Origin: Borreliella andersonii
Lineage (GTDB): Bacteria > Spirochaetota > Spirochaetia > Borreliales > Borreliaceae
NCBI RefSeq assembly: GCF_032595875.1
Contig: NZ_CP132457.1
Coordinates: 620,001 to 684,000, forward strand
DNA: 64,000 bases
Direction of reading: 5' to 3'
Part shown: positions 1 through 9,406 of the stretch, one piece after another
Layout: the number at the start of each line of letters is the position of its first letter
How positions within the stretch are numbered: the first letter of the stretch is position 1
Position numbers and translations under genes: made by a program
The notes under the pieces: generated by a model
What the model was told of the DNA's origin: nothing
Seen by the model: the letters and a program-made list of their open reading frames with translations, nothing else
Database searches by the model: none

Positions 1-362
1 GTGTAGAGAAAGAATATTACGACTCTTTTGTAGAAAAAATTTCTTTTGATTTAAATGTTTCTCAAGGATTGGCTTTGCTTTGGGAGATAATTAAATCTGA
101 AAATCTAGGCTTTGTTTCAAAGCTTAGATTAGCTTTTATTTTTGATGAGATTATGTCACTTAATCTGAGAGAAGAAATTTTAAAAAATTTAGAAAATTAT
201 GATGTAGTTATTGATGAGAATATGAAGATTTTGATTGAAGAGAGAAGAATAGCTAAATGTGAAAAAAATTTTAAGCGCGCTGATGAAATTAGAGACTTTT
301 TTGCCAAAAAAGGTTTTGTTTTGGTTGATACTAAGGAAGGAACTAAGGTTAAAAGAGGCTAG
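1..362 (+). CDS. cysS: cysteinyl-tRNA synthetase, C-terminal end (partial)
   Basis: Only the last ~119 codons are present. The reading frame is open from base 3 and ends with TAG at 360-362. The protein charges tRNA-Cys with cysteine in the cytoplasm. What is visible is the helical DALR-type region after the catalytic core ([15 protein letters not shown]) and the basic C-terminal tail ([20 protein letters not shown]), which is typical of bacterial CysRS. The HIGH and KMSKS motifs would lie upstream of the window. The next gene starts 3 bases after the stop, so the two are probably cotranscribed. The identification rests on this tail plus gene order before glyA, and it agrees with BB0599 as I remember it. 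Confidence 0.85.
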   Translation, partial: VEKEYYDSFVEKISFDLNVSQGLALLWEIIKSENLGFVSKLRLAFIFDEIMSLNLREEILKNLENYDVVIDENMKILIEERRIAKCEKNFKRADEIRDFFAKKGFVLVDTKEGTKVKRG

Positions 363-365
363 TAT

Positions 366-1922
366 TTGGCTATTTTTTTAAAAAACAAATATTTTTATTT
401 AAGCTTAATTTTTATTATTTTTTTATTTTTATTTATTTTTTCTGGATTTTTATTTTATTCAAAGCCGATTATTTATGATATATCTCCAATTCCCACTTCG
501 CATAAGGATATTATTGTTATTAAAGGGAGTAATTTAGGCTACAGTAAGGGAGAGATTAATATCAACAATAGTTATTTGGTTAAAAGTAGTATTATTAGCT
601 GGAATAACACTGAAATAGTTTTTAAAATTACGGATGAAGTAAATTCCGGACTTATTTTTGTAAAAGGCGAAAGGGGTACTAGCAACGAACTTTTTCTTGT
701 TATTAGTAGGCAAGTTCCTGTTAAACTTAATAGAAAAGATATACCTTTTATTTTTTCAGAGGATAAAATAATTTTGAATGCAAATTCTTCAACTTTATTG
801 CAGGGTATGAATTTGTTTTCAAATTCTAATACTATTACAATTTTTCTTGAAACTAAGGACAAGCTTTATACAATTTTACCTCAAAATATTTTAAATGTTT
901 CTGAGAATAGATTGGAATTTATTTCTCCTAAAACTTTAAATTCTAGTGGTAAGCTTTATGTTTTATTGAACAATATCCAAAGCAATAAAGTTCCGTTTTC
1001 TGTTAAGGATGATTTTTTTAAGTGGACTTTAGGTGATTCGAAAGAGTTTGCAATAGTTGAAGAGATTTATTTTAATCAAGATATTAGTAGCAATTTTGAT
1101 TCAAACCCTGAAGATATTAATTTTAATATCTTCTATTTAAGACCAATTGAGAATGAGCGTCAAGAAATCACGGAGAGCGGTAGTGAGCATCTTGATTTTA
1201 ATATTGATAATTTATTTTTTGAAAACCTGAAGACAAATAAATTTATTTTTAAGACTAGAGTGAAAACTTATAAACTTGATTTGGAATTTTTAGATGCGAA
1301 ATATTTAGAAAGCATTGAGGTTGATAGAGATATTAACAATCAAGAGTACAAAAAGTATGTTCAAGATAAAAAAAAAGATTATTTATCTTACAATTCTGTT
1401 GATTTAATGTCGATAGATTCTCTAATTTTATCTAAAACTGCGGGCAGTAATTCGGTTTATAATTTAGCTAAAGCAATTTTTGATGTTTTGGTTTCAAATT
1501 TTAAAATTATTGAGAATGATTTAGGCTTAAAGGATTCTATCAAAGAAAGAAAAATTTCATCTAATAATTTAATAGTTCTTACTAATTTGTTATTTTTAAA
1601 GTACGAAATTCCGCTAAGAAATATAGTTGGGCTTTACTATGATTCTAATTCTCTTAAATTAAATGAGCATTTTTGGTTTGAATTTTTTTTAGCTGGGGTG
1701 GGGTTTGTATATTTTGATATAATAAATGCAGTATTATTTAAGGATGGCTCTAAGTATTTTTTGAATATGTCTGATAACTATATTCAATATGGATGCAAAG
1801 AGGATTATGATAAAAATGAATTTTTTGACGGGTATTTAGATTCTGGGTTTTTAAAGTATAAAAGCTTGACAAACGGATCGTATTCTTTAATGCACAGGTT
1901 TGTTTTGGAGGATAATTTTTAA
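366..1922 (+). CDS. membrane-anchored TIG-domain protein with degenerate transglutaminase-like domain
   Basis: This 518-residue protein starts at TTG (366), 8 bases after an AGAGG ribosome site inside the end of cysS. Residues 9-30 form one hydrophobic segment, which is a signal anchor, so the rest is probably periplasmic. Residues ~34-115 resemble an IPT/TIG Ig-like domain (IYDISPIP, then IKGSNLG), and ~120-213 may be a second copy. Residues ~365-455 resemble a transglutaminase-like domain: [11 protein letters not shown], then EHFWFEFF with H435, then GFVYFD with D451. The residue at the usual catalytic Cys position appears to be Ser (S399), so normal thiol catalysis is doubtful. It overlaps glyA by one base. 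It corresponds to BB0600, whose function is unknown. The domain calls are by eye and moderate. Confidence 0.75.
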   Translation: MAIFLKNKYFYLSLIFIIFLFLFIFSGFLFYSKPIIYDISPIPTSHKDIIVIKGSNLGYSKGEININNSYLVKSSIISWNNTEIVFKITDEVNSGLIFVKGERGTSNELFLVISRQVPVKLNRKDIPFIFSEDKIILNANSSTLLQGMNLFSNSNTITIFLETKDKLYTILPQNILNVSENRLEFISPKTLNSSGKLYVLLNNIQSNKVPFSVKDDFFKWTLGDSKEFAIVEEIYFNQDISSNFDSNPEDINFNIFYLRPIENERQEITESGSEHLDFNIDNLFFENLKTNKFIFKTRVKTYKLDLEFLDAKYLESIEVDRDINNQEYKKYVQDKKKDYLSYNSVDLMSIDSLILSKTAGSNSVYNLAKAIFDVLVSNFKIIENDLGLKDSIKERKISSNNLIVLTNLLFLKYEIPLRNIVGLYYDSNSLKLNEHFWFEFFLAGVGFVYFDIINAVLFKDGSKYFLNMSDNYIQYGCKEDYDKNEFFDGYLDSGFLKYKSLTNGSYSLMHRFVLEDNF

Positions 1923-3175
1923 TGAGAGATGATCAAATATTTAATTTAATTGAAAAAGAAAAATTAAGAGAAAGAGAACATATTGAGCTTATTGCTTCTG
2001 AAAATTTTACATCTTTAGAGATAAGGCAGGCTGTTGGCAGTATTTTAACCAATAAGTATGCCGAAGGATATCCTTTGAATCGATATTATGGTGGCTGTTC
2101 TTTTATTGATGAGATTGAATCTTTGGCAATTTCAAGAGCAAAAGAGCTTTTTGGTGCAAAGTATGCCAATGTTCAACCGCATAGCGGATCTCAGGCCAAT
2201 ATGGCTGCTATAATGGCTCTTATTAACCCAGGGGATAGAATTCTTGGCATGCAATTATCTCATGGAGGACATTTAACTCATGGCAGTAGGGTAAATTTTT
2301 CTGGTATATTTTTTAACACTTATTTTTACGGTGTTTCTAGAGATTCTGAGCTAATTGATTATGATGAAGTTCTTAAAATAGCTAGAGATTGTAGACCAAA
2401 TTTAATAATAGCTGGTGCTTCTTCTTATTCAAGAGGAATTGATTTTAAAAAATTTAGAGAAATAGCAGATGATGTTTCTGCTTATCTTTTGTGTGATATT
2501 GCGCATATTGCAGGCCTTGTTGTTGCCGGTTTTCATAATTCTTCAATTGATGTAGCACATCTTACTACAAGTACTACGCATAAAACTTTAAGAGGGCCAA
2601 GAGGTGGAATAATACTTTCTGGAAAGGATTTTGACAAATTGGTAAGCTTCAATGGAAAAGAGAAGCCTTTATTTAATGCTGTAAATTCTACGGTTTTTCC
2701 TGGAACTCAAGGGGGTCCTTTAGTTCATGTTATTGCGGGTAAGGCTATTGCATTCAAAGAAGCTCTTCAAGAAAATTTTAAAGAATACATTTCTAACGTA
2801 ATAAAAAATACTAAAGTTATGGCTGAATATTTTAAATCGGAAGGATTTCGTATTGTTAGTGGAGGTACGGACAATCATTTGTTTTTGGTTGATCTTAGTA
2901 ATTCGGACCTTACCGGTGCTGATGCTGAGAAATTACTTGAGAGTGTAAATATTACTCTAAATAAAAATGCTATTCCTTTTGATAAAAAAAGTCCTTCTTT
3001 GGCTTCTGGTATTAGAATTGGGGGCGCTGCTATTACTTCTAGAGGCCTAAATGAAAACGATTCTTTAAATGTTGCTAAATTTGTTGTTAGAGCTTTAAAG
3101 GCAAAGTCTGATATTGAATTAAAACAAATAAAAAAGGAAGTTGTAAGATTTATTAGAGATTTTGATATGCCTTGA
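1922..3175 (+). CDS. glyA: serine hydroxymethyltransferase
   Basis: GlyA interconverts serine and glycine using pyridoxal phosphate and tetrahydrofolate, supplying one-carbon units in the cytoplasm. The 417-residue length is normal for bacterial SHMT. The visible signatures are the N-terminal IELIASENF, the substrate region NKYAEGYP and RYYGG, and the PLP-lysine motif [15 protein letters not shown], in which the Lys forms the Schiff base. The ATG overlaps the preceding TAA by one base (TAATG), with GGAGG 10 bases upstream, so translation is probably coupled. The DjlA-like gene follows 25 bases later on the same strand. Confidence 0.97.
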   Translation: MRDDQIFNLIEKEKLREREHIELIASENFTSLEIRQAVGSILTNKYAEGYPLNRYYGGCSFIDEIESLAISRAKELFGAKYANVQPHSGSQANMAAIMALINPGDRILGMQLSHGGHLTHGSRVNFSGIFFNTYFYGVSRDSELIDYDEVLKIARDCRPNLIIAGASSYSRGIDFKKFREIADDVSAYLLCDIAHIAGLVVAGFHNSSIDVAHLTTSTTHKTLRGPRGGIILSGKDFDKLVSFNGKEKPLFNAVNSTVFPGTQGGPLVHVIAGKAIAFKEALQENFKEYISNVIKNTKVMAEYFKSEGFRIVSGGTDNHLFLVDLSNSDLTGADAEKLLESVNITLNKNAIPFDKKSPSLASGIRIGGAAITSRGLNENDSLNVAKFVVRALKAKSDIELKQIKKEVVRFIRDFDMP

Positions 3176-3200
3176 TTACGTTGGAGGCTGTGTTCAATAA

Positions 3201-3953
3201 ATGCCAAGCCCAATTAGAGTGTTTTTTTTAGTGTTGTTGTTTATTTTTATTTTTAATCCCGCTTTAATAGCAATGCTTTTTATCTTATTTCCTTTTATTT
3301 TGATATTGTTTAGTTTTTTAGGTGTTTTTAGAATATACTTTACAAGGGATTACTCATATTCTAGATCCAGAGAGTTTGAATTTTATAAACTTTCTTTTTT
3401 ATTAATGGCTAAATTGTTATCTATTTTGGGAACTGTAACTGGAGAGCAGCTAAGTTATGTCAATTTTATTATCAATTCTTTGAATTTGTCTGAACGTGAT
3501 AAATCAGAGTTGTATACTATTTTTCATTCTGCTATTACTAAAAATAATAATGCTGATAAAATTTTGTATACCCTTAAGCTTGGTTATTTTCAGCACAAAG
3601 ATCTTTTTATATGGCTTTTTGCATCTCTTAAAGAAATTAACAGACTTTCTAGATATAAAAATTTAGAAGCTGAAAAATTTATTTCTTATGTTAGTGTTTT
3701 TTTAGAACTTGAATCTGATGGTTATGAGGCCTATAAAGATATTAATATTAAAATTGTAAATCCCTATAGTGTTTTGGGGTTAACATACAGTGCTAGCGAT
3801 GATGAGATTAAAAAGGCGTATAAAAGCCTTGTTATAAAATATCATCCTGATAAGTTTGCAAATGATCCTGTAAGGCAAAAAGATGCAAATGATAAATTTA
3901 TAAAAATTCAAGATGCTTATGAAAAAATTTGTAAGGAAAGAAATATAAGGTAA
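3201..3953 (+). CDS. DjlA-like membrane co-chaperone with C-terminal J domain
   Basis: This is a 250-residue protein. Residues 5-45 are strongly hydrophobic and form one or two membrane segments. The middle (~70-165) is helical and TerB-like (LMAKLLSILGTVTGEQL, then LNLSERDK). Residues ~185-250 are a J domain (NPYSVLGL, KKAYKSLVIKYHPDK) with the HPD motif that stimulates DnaK ATPase. Membrane anchor, TerB-like region and C-terminal J domain in that order are the layout of DjlA, so a DnaK cofactor at the inner membrane is inferred. The glycine-rich and zinc regions of true DnaJ are absent. A GGAGG lies 13 bases before the ATG, which is a long spacing. It is the last gene before a bidirectional terminator and matches BB0602. 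Confidence 0.85.
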   Translation: MPSPIRVFFLVLLFIFIFNPALIAMLFILFPFILILFSFLGVFRIYFTRDYSYSRSREFEFYKLSFLLMAKLLSILGTVTGEQLSYVNFIINSLNLSERDKSELYTIFHSAITKNNNADKILYTLKLGYFQHKDLFIWLFASLKEINRLSRYKNLEAEKFISYVSVFLELESDGYEAYKDINIKIVNPYSVLGLTYSASDDEIKKAYKSLVIKYHPDKFANDPVRQKDANDKFIKIQDAYEKICKERNIR

Positions 3954-3980
3954 TCAACCATTCAATTGTTTTTAAAGATA

Positions 3981-4008
3981 AAAAAGAAGGGCCAAAGCCC
4001 TTCTTTTT
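3981..4008. terminator. bidirectional intrinsic terminator
   Basis: A perfect 12-bp inverted repeat (arms 3981-3992 and 3997-4008, loop CAAA) contains a GAAGGGC/GCCCTTC core flanked by A and T runs. It sits between the convergent djlA-like gene and p66. The T run after each arm means it can stop transcription from both sides. Confidence 0.9.
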
Positions 4009-4011
4009 TTG

Positions 4012-5871
4012 TTAGCTTCCGCTGTAGGCTATTTTGAATTGCAAGAAAGCGCTCCCAATAGCAGCATTATTTGTGTTTTTATTAGCAAGCTCTATGATGT
4101 TATTAGAATCCCATCCAAGAGAAATTGTTGTAAATCTTATTAGTTTTTCAAGGCTAAGTCCTGTTTTTAAATAAATTTTTGTAGCATCGCTTGAGAGTTT
4201 GTTAGAAGGCCCCAAAATGTATGCTCCAATATATGGTACTACATATGCTTCTGTTGAAATGGATGTTATTGGAATTGCATAATCAAGATATAAAGCCAAG
4301 CCGAGTTTCATTGCATCTTCAAATGTAAGATTAGGGACTGTGGCATTTGTGCTTGTTGAACTTTGTCCAGCTTGATTATTTGAATTAGTGTTTGGAATTG
4401 TTGTGGGATAGTTTTCTACAGATTTTTGTCTTAAAATATCATAAAGGCCAATAGATGTTATCCATCCTAGTCCATTTATAATACCTTTTTTATTGTCTTC
4501 ATAGCTTGAAATTTCAACATTTAAGCTTTGAAATGCATTTTCAGATATGGTTTTTAATCTTTTTTCTGTATCTTTAGATCTGTAAAGGTTTTGTCCATAG
4601 CTTATTCCTAATGCAACTCCAGATTTTTTGTCTTGTTCCCCAAATAGAGTTGTGCTGTAGGAATCAGATCCTTTAATCTCCCAGGATTCTTTTTCGCCGG
4701 CATCTTTATTCCAAGCAAACCCTATGCTTGCTCCTGTTGAAAATGCAATGCCCAATTCTGTATTTTTACTGAAATTAAGGGCATTACCATTTGGATCAAA
4801 TATATTTTCGGGTTTTTTATTAGGATCTGAAGATGTTTCTTTTTTGAAGTTTGCTGCTTTTGAGATGTGTCCAAATACAGAAAAATCGCTTGCAAAAGGA
4901 TCTATTCCAAAATCAGTTCCCATTTGCAAAATAAGATAGGTGTTTTTATCATTAATTTTTGTTAATCCAAGCTTATATTGAGCTCCAAAAGATGCTAAAA
5001 TTGCAGAGTTTGATAAAGTTGGACTCAATAAATCGTTACCGATTACGGATTTATCTTTTAAAGAGTATGTTATTGATGAATTGTTGAATGTATCATTTCC
5101 ATAGGCTCCTGACAAGCCAAAATTTAATTCAAAAGGTGTTTCTGCAATTACAGATTTAGGATCTTCGTTTTGATCAAGTAGATTTTTTATTGGCTTCCAT
5201 GTTGCCTGAATTCCATAAAGTATTCCTTGATATGTTTTATTGTAAGGGGTGTCTTTGTCTTTTTCCTGATTTCTGTTACCCGTGCCTGTTCCCCCTATTG
5301 CAAATGTAAGGTCGAGTTTTGGGAATTTGTATCCCATCTGAATTGTTCCTATTTTTTTAGAAGTACCTCTTGCAAGAATTGTCCCCCTTACTATTCTGTC
5401 ATTACTTGGGAATCCGTAGTAAGTGCTTTTAAATCCAGTCATGGGTGCAAAACTAAATAAAGACTCTTTATTAAAGTCAAAATCTGTCATAGTACTTATT
5501 TTTATAAAAAAATCGTACATATTGATTTGTGCTGTAATATCTCCCACATCAATTTTAAATTGAGCATCTTTTTTGCCTTCCGCTTTTAATGCAAGATCTT
5601 CTACCTTAATGTAAGCTGAGAATGGATCGTCTTTGCCTAATTCGGGATTAGCTTCAAATGGTTTAAGCTTAATAGTAATTTTACTTTTGTTTTCAAACCC
5701 AGGAACAAGCTCATCCATGTCTAATCTGAATTCACTTGTGTTTTCAAATCCGAATGTCGGTATCCATGGATTTATTTTAAATATATCTTTTTCCTTTAAT
5801 GCGTCTGCTGCAAATATTGCTGCAGATGTGGTTAAAAATATAATTGATTTATATAAAATATGGCTTTTCAT
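4012..5871 (-). CDS. p66: P66 outer-membrane porin and integrin-binding adhesin
   Basis: The protein has 619 residues, with a signal peptide ending near residue 21 (TTSAAIFA, then ADALKEKD). The mature part is a chain of alternating amphipathic strands ending in an aromatic-rich segment (FLQFKIAYSGS), as in outer-membrane beta-barrels. P66 is known in Lyme spirochetes as a large-conductance porin that binds beta-3 integrins. The Asp pair reported as important for integrin binding is present at D205 and D207 (KDKDTPYNK). Residues ~487-512 are a low-complexity Asn/Ser/Thr-rich loop, the known variable surface loop. The start has a good AGGAAGG site. It converges on the djlA-like gene through a shared terminator. 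It matches BB0603. Confidence 0.97.
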   Translation of the reverse strand: MKSHILYKSIIFLTTSAAIFAADALKEKDIFKINPWIPTFGFENTSEFRLDMDELVPGFENKSKITIKLKPFEANPELGKDDPFSAYIKVEDLALKAEGKKDAQFKIDVGDITAQINMYDFFIKISTMTDFDFNKESLFSFAPMTGFKSTYYGFPSNDRIVRGTILARGTSKKIGTIQMGYKFPKLDLTFAIGGTGTGNRNQEKDKDTPYNKTYQGILYGIQATWKPIKNLLDQNEDPKSVIAETPFELNFGLSGAYGNDTFNNSSITYSLKDKSVIGNDLLSPTLSNSAILASFGAQYKLGLTKINDKNTYLILQMGTDFGIDPFASDFSVFGHISKAANFKKETSSDPNKKPENIFDPNGNALNFSKNTELGIAFSTGASIGFAWNKDAGEKESWEIKGSDSYSTTLFGEQDKKSGVALGISYGQNLYRSKDTEKRLKTISENAFQSLNVEISSYEDNKKGIINGLGWITSIGLYDILRQKSVENYPTTIPNTNSNNQAGQSSTSTNATVPNLTFEDAMKLGLALYLDYAIPITSISTEAYVVPYIGAYILGPSNKLSSDATKIYLKTGLSLEKLIRFTTISLGWDSNNIIELANKNTNNAAIGSAFLQFKIAYSGS

Positions 5872-5942
5872 AATTATACCTTCCTGTTGTAACTATAAAC
5901 TTTTATTAGTTCTAGTTATTAATTAAATGTATTAATAAATAT

Positions 5943-5978
5943 ATTATATACATGCTATTATGTACAATATATTAGCAT
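5943..5978 (-). promoter_or_regulatory. putative p66 promoter region with short inverted repeat
   Basis: On the minus strand a TATAAT -10 (plus-strand 5943-5948) would give a leader of about 65 bases before p66. I see no good -35. A 6-bp inverted repeat, ATGCTA/TAGCAT (5952-5957 and 5973-5978), lies just upstream and could be an operator. The rest of 5872-6118 is AT-rich, with no open frame of note. Confidence 0.35.
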
Positions 5979-6067
5979 ATATATAACATTTATATAATAT
6001 TAAAATATTAAGTAAAAATTCAAGGTCATATTATTATTTTGTGATTTTTATATTATTCAAAATTATA

Positions 6068-6101
6068 AATAAGATTAATTTTAGTATAAATTAATCTTAT
6101 T
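6068..6101 (-). terminator. putative terminator after lctP
   Basis: A perfect 14-bp stem (6068-6081 with 6088-6101, loop TAGTAT) lies 18 bases beyond the lctP stop on the minus strand. The stem is almost all A/T and the downstream T tract is broken, so termination strength is uncertain. Confidence 0.5.
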
Positions 6102-6118
6102 TATTTTAAACGATTAAT

Positions 6119-7621
6119 TTATACTAAATAAACTAGCAATCCTGTTGCTAACATGTAGCATAAAGCATAAGTTATTGTTTTTGATAAAAGCTTGCCTTCT
6201 TGTCCAATTAATCCAGCAGTTGTTGTTGCTATTGTGATGTTTTGGGGAGAAATCATTTTCCCTCCTGTTGCTCCTGTTGTATTTGCTGCTGCAAGCCAGT
6301 AAGGATCTGTCCCAATATTTTCTGCCATTTGTGTTTGCAAAGGTCCAAAAAGAACATTTGAAACTGTGTCACTACCTGTTAAAAATGTTCCAATAGCTCC
6401 AATTAGTGGACTAAATAATGGTCCAAATTTGCCTGTTATTATTGAGATTCCATTAGCAAGATCTCTTATCATTCCGCTATGTGTCATTAATCTTGATATT
6501 GCAACAATGCATATGATTATAAATGAAGATAATGCCATTTTTTTAAAGGTTAGTTTAAATATTTTTATCTGTCTTAACATTGGAACTCCCCGTACCGAAT
6601 AGGATATTATTGTTGCAAGTATAATCAAAAAGCCTGGAGAGATAATCCATTTAAAGTGTAGGGGATTTGTTTCTGGATAAATGCTAATAGTGCTTTGAAA
6701 AGTTTTTAGGTATTCGTGAATTTTATTAAAAAGAGGAGATACAAGCACTATAAATGTTACTATTAAAATGTAGGGTGAGCAGGCAATAATTCCTTTTGAT
6801 AAGGATATTGTGTTTTTGTTTTGGTGCTCAGTAGTTTTTTTATTTTCAAAAAACTTTGCATAAGCTATTGTTATTGTCATGGAAAGAATGCTTCCAAGGA
6901 TTGCAGGAAGTTCTGGACCTAAAGTTTTCGATATAAATACTTGAGATATTGCCATTGACATTCCTGAGAGTAAGGTAAGAAGGAATACCCCTTTTAATCC
7001 TTTAATGCCTCCCCCTGTAAGAATTACCAGTACAAAAGGTATTGTTAAAGTTGGAAGTATTAGTTGGAATGCAATCTTAGATGAAACAATGTTAACGTCC
7101 AAATTGGTTGCTTGAGCTAAAGATATTATAGGAATTCCCACAGATCCATAGGCGGTTGATGAGGTATTCATTATTAAGCAGATTAAGCAGGCAAAAAATG
7201 GTTCAAATCCCATTGCTATTAATATTGATACAGGGATTGCAACAGCAGTTCCATATCCAGCAACTCCTTCTAAAAAATTTCCAAATCCCCACGCTACTAG
7301 TAATACTATAATTCTTTTATCAGAAGATACATTTGATAAAATATTTTTAATAGTTTCTATGTCTTTTTGATCTTCTGACATTTTGTATGTAAATATGGCA
7401 GCAATAATTACAGCTGCTATTGGCCATATCCCCATTAAGGCGCCTTCAAGCATTGCTAGACTTGTGTTTACTATCCCCAAGTTTTTATAAAATATAACTA
7501 TAGCAACAGTGGCTATTAATGATATGGGTATTACATAGTAAGCTGGCTTTTTTATTATACCAAGTCCAATAATTATTAGGATTATTGGCACCAAAGCTGT
7601 TATAAAATCATAAAAATTCAT
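6119..7621 (-). CDS. lctP: L-lactate permease
   Basis: This is a 500-residue polytopic inner-membrane protein with about a dozen hydrophobic segments. It belongs to the LldP/LctP lactate permease family, which couples lactate movement to protons. Family-like features are GNFLEGVAGYGTAVAIP near residue 110, and the TGSDTVSNVLFGPLQ and NTTGATGGKMISPQ motifs near the C-terminus. I chose the ATG at 7621 because AAGGAA lies 8 bases upstream; an in-frame start 12 codons earlier lacks a ribosome site. For a lactate-producing fermenter the likely role is lactate export or exchange, which is inference. It is divergent from dacA and matches BB0604. Confidence 0.93.
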   Translation of the reverse strand: MNFYDFITALVPIILIIIGLGIIKKPAYYVIPISLIATVAIVIFYKNLGIVNTSLAMLEGALMGIWPIAAVIIAAIFTYKMSEDQKDIETIKNILSNVSSDKRIIVLLVAWGFGNFLEGVAGYGTAVAIPVSILIAMGFEPFFACLICLIMNTSSTAYGSVGIPIISLAQATNLDVNIVSSKIAFQLILPTLTIPFVLVILTGGGIKGLKGVFLLTLLSGMSMAISQVFISKTLGPELPAILGSILSMTITIAYAKFFENKKTTEHQNKNTISLSKGIIACSPYILIVTFIVLVSPLFNKIHEYLKTFQSTISIYPETNPLHFKWIISPGFLIILATIISYSVRGVPMLRQIKIFKLTFKKMALSSFIIICIVAISRLMTHSGMIRDLANGISIITGKFGPLFSPLIGAIGTFLTGSDTVSNVLFGPLQTQMAENIGTDPYWLAAANTTGATGGKMISPQNITIATTTAGLIGQEGKLLSKTITYALCYMLATGLLVYLV

Positions 7622-7690
7622 AAAATAGTTCCTTTTTAATTGTATTGTAATTAACAATTAATAAATAATATATAATTTTAATATTACAAC

Positions 7691-8908
7691 ATGAATAGTA
7701 TTTGTGTTATTGGGAAATTGTTATTAACTTTATTTTTATTTTTTTCTCCGATTTGTGATGATCTTTTTGCAGTTAATTTAGCTGAGATTAATAAATTATC
7801 AAAGTATGCAAAATCAATAGTTTTAATGGATTTTGATACCAAGCGAATACTTTATTCTAAGAAGCCTAATTTGGTTTTTCCTCCAGCATCGCTTACAAAG
7901 ATTGTTACAATTTATACAGCTTTAATTGAAGCTGAAAAGCGAAATATAAAATTAGAAAGTATAGTTCCTATTAGTGATTCTGCTTCATATTATAATTCAC
8001 CCCCCAATTCTTCTTTAATGTTTTTAGAAAAAGGTCAAATTGTTAATTTTGAAGAGATTTTAAAGGGCCTTTCAGTTTCTTCGGGCAACGATGCTTCTAT
8101 TGCAATTGCTGAATTTGTAGTAGGTGATTTAAATAGCTTTGTTAATTTAATGAATATTAATGCTTTAAATTTGGGACTTTTAAATATGCATTTTGTTGAA
8201 CCTTCTGGGTATAGCAGTGAGAATAAGATTACAGCATTAGATATGGCCTTTTTTGTAAAATCTTATATAGAAAAGTATAAATTTATGCTTAATATTCATT
8301 CTTTAAAGTACTTTGTTTATCCAAAGAGTAAAAATTTAGGAACTGCCTTGTCATCAAAATTTTTAAATGTAAAACAAAGAAATGCTAATTTATTAATACA
8401 TGATTATCCTTATTCAGATGGTATTAAAACAGGATATATTAAGGAATCAGGCTTGAATCTTGTTGCTACTGCTAAAAAGGGCGATAGAAGGTTGATAGCA
8501 GTTGTATTGGGAGTTGAAAAAAGAATTAATGGATTTGGAGAGAAGATGAGAGCTTCGATTGCAAAAAATTTATTTGAATATGGATTTAATGAATATTCTA
8601 GATTTCCTTTAATAGTAAAATTAAAAGAAAAAGTCTATAATGGTACGGTAGATACAGTTGCTCTTTTTTCTAAAGAGCCTTTTTATTATATTTTAACCAA
8701 AGATGAATTTGATAAAATTAATATAAGTTATACTGTTGATAAATTGGTTGCTCCACTTAGTGGGGATATACCTGTTGGGAGGGCTGGGATTTTTTTAGAA
8801 AATGAAAAAGTAGGTGATGTTGCTTTATTTAGCGATAAAGTAAATAAATTGGGGTTTTGGCAAAGTCTTTATAAGAGTTTTGTAAATTTTTTTTCAAGAG
8901 AGAATTAA
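7691..8908 (+). CDS. dacA: D-alanyl-D-alanine carboxypeptidase (penicillin-binding protein)
   Basis: This 405-residue secreted enzyme trims the terminal D-Ala from peptidoglycan peptides. Residues ~5-27 form a signal peptide. The three penicillin-binding motifs are intact: S67-LT-K70 (PPASLTK), S131-G-N133 and K246-T-G248. The C-terminus (~370-405) has an amphipathic tail, as in DacA-type PBPs that sit on the membrane surface. There is no Shine-Dalgarno before the ATG, and a TATAAT (7671-7676) lies only 14 bases upstream, so the message may be nearly leaderless. cheD follows after 4 bases and pcrA after 2 more, so this is the head of a three-gene operon. It matches BB0605. Confidence 0.95.
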   Translation: MNSICVIGKLLLTLFLFFSPICDDLFAVNLAEINKLSKYAKSIVLMDFDTKRILYSKKPNLVFPPASLTKIVTIYTALIEAEKRNIKLESIVPISDSASYYNSPPNSSLMFLEKGQIVNFEEILKGLSVSSGNDASIAIAEFVVGDLNSFVNLMNINALNLGLLNMHFVEPSGYSSENKITALDMAFFVKSYIEKYKFMLNIHSLKYFVYPKSKNLGTALSSKFLNVKQRNANLLIHDYPYSDGIKTGYIKESGLNLVATAKKGDRRLIAVVLGVEKRINGFGEKMRASIAKNLFEYGFNEYSRFPLIVKLKEKVYNGTVDTVALFSKEPFYYILTKDEFDKINISYTVDKLVAPLSGDIPVGRAGIFLENEKVGDVALFSDKVNKLGFWQSLYKSFVNFFSREN

Positions 8909-8912
8909 TTTT

Positions 8913-9404
8913 ATGTTAAATCATTTTAATTTTAAATTAAAACGCGATGTTACGATAATAGTTCCTGGTGAGGCTTTTGTTTCAAATAAGAGAGTTATTT
9001 CTACAATTCTTGGTTCTTGTGTTGCTGTTGTGCTTTGCGACGAATCAAATAATTTAATTGGAATGAATCATTATGTTCTAGTTAAATCGGATCTTGACAT
9101 ATCTTCTGATAAAAGAGGAAGATATGGGATTTATGCTATTCCTATGTTAATAAATGCAATGCTTGAAAATGGGGCTAATAAAAGCAATCTTAAGGCTAAG
9201 CTTTTTGGGGGAACTAATTTTATGGCAAAAGGATCGGTTAAGGTGGGGCTTGAAAATTCAGAGTTTGCCGTTAATACATTGAATAAGTATCGTATTCCGA
9301 TCTTGGCCAAAGATTTTGATCAATCTAAGTCGCGAAAGATTTTTGCTTTTCCTGAAAACTTTAAAGTTATTGTGGAATATCCAGACGGAACAAAGGTTTT
9401 TTAA
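8913..9404 (+). CDS. cheD: chemoreceptor glutamine deamidase CheD
   Basis: CheD deamidates glutamines on chemoreceptors and can interact with CheC-type phosphatases. The 163-residue protein carries the family signature STILGSCVAV with the catalytic Cys, GMNHYVL with the catalytic His, and KLFGGTNFM. The gene is not in a chemotaxis cluster here. It lies between a wall enzyme and a helicase, with 4-base and 2-base gaps, so it is expressed with them. It matches BB0606. The function call is strong from motifs. Confidence 0.93.
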   Translation: MLNHFNFKLKRDVTIIVPGEAFVSNKRVISTILGSCVAVVLCDESNNLIGMNHYVLVKSDLDISSDKRGRYGIYAIPMLINAMLENGANKSNLKAKLFGGTNFMAKGSVKVGLENSEFAVNTLNKYRIPILAKDFDQSKSRKIFAFPENFKVIVEYPDGTKVF

Positions 9405-9406
9405 TT

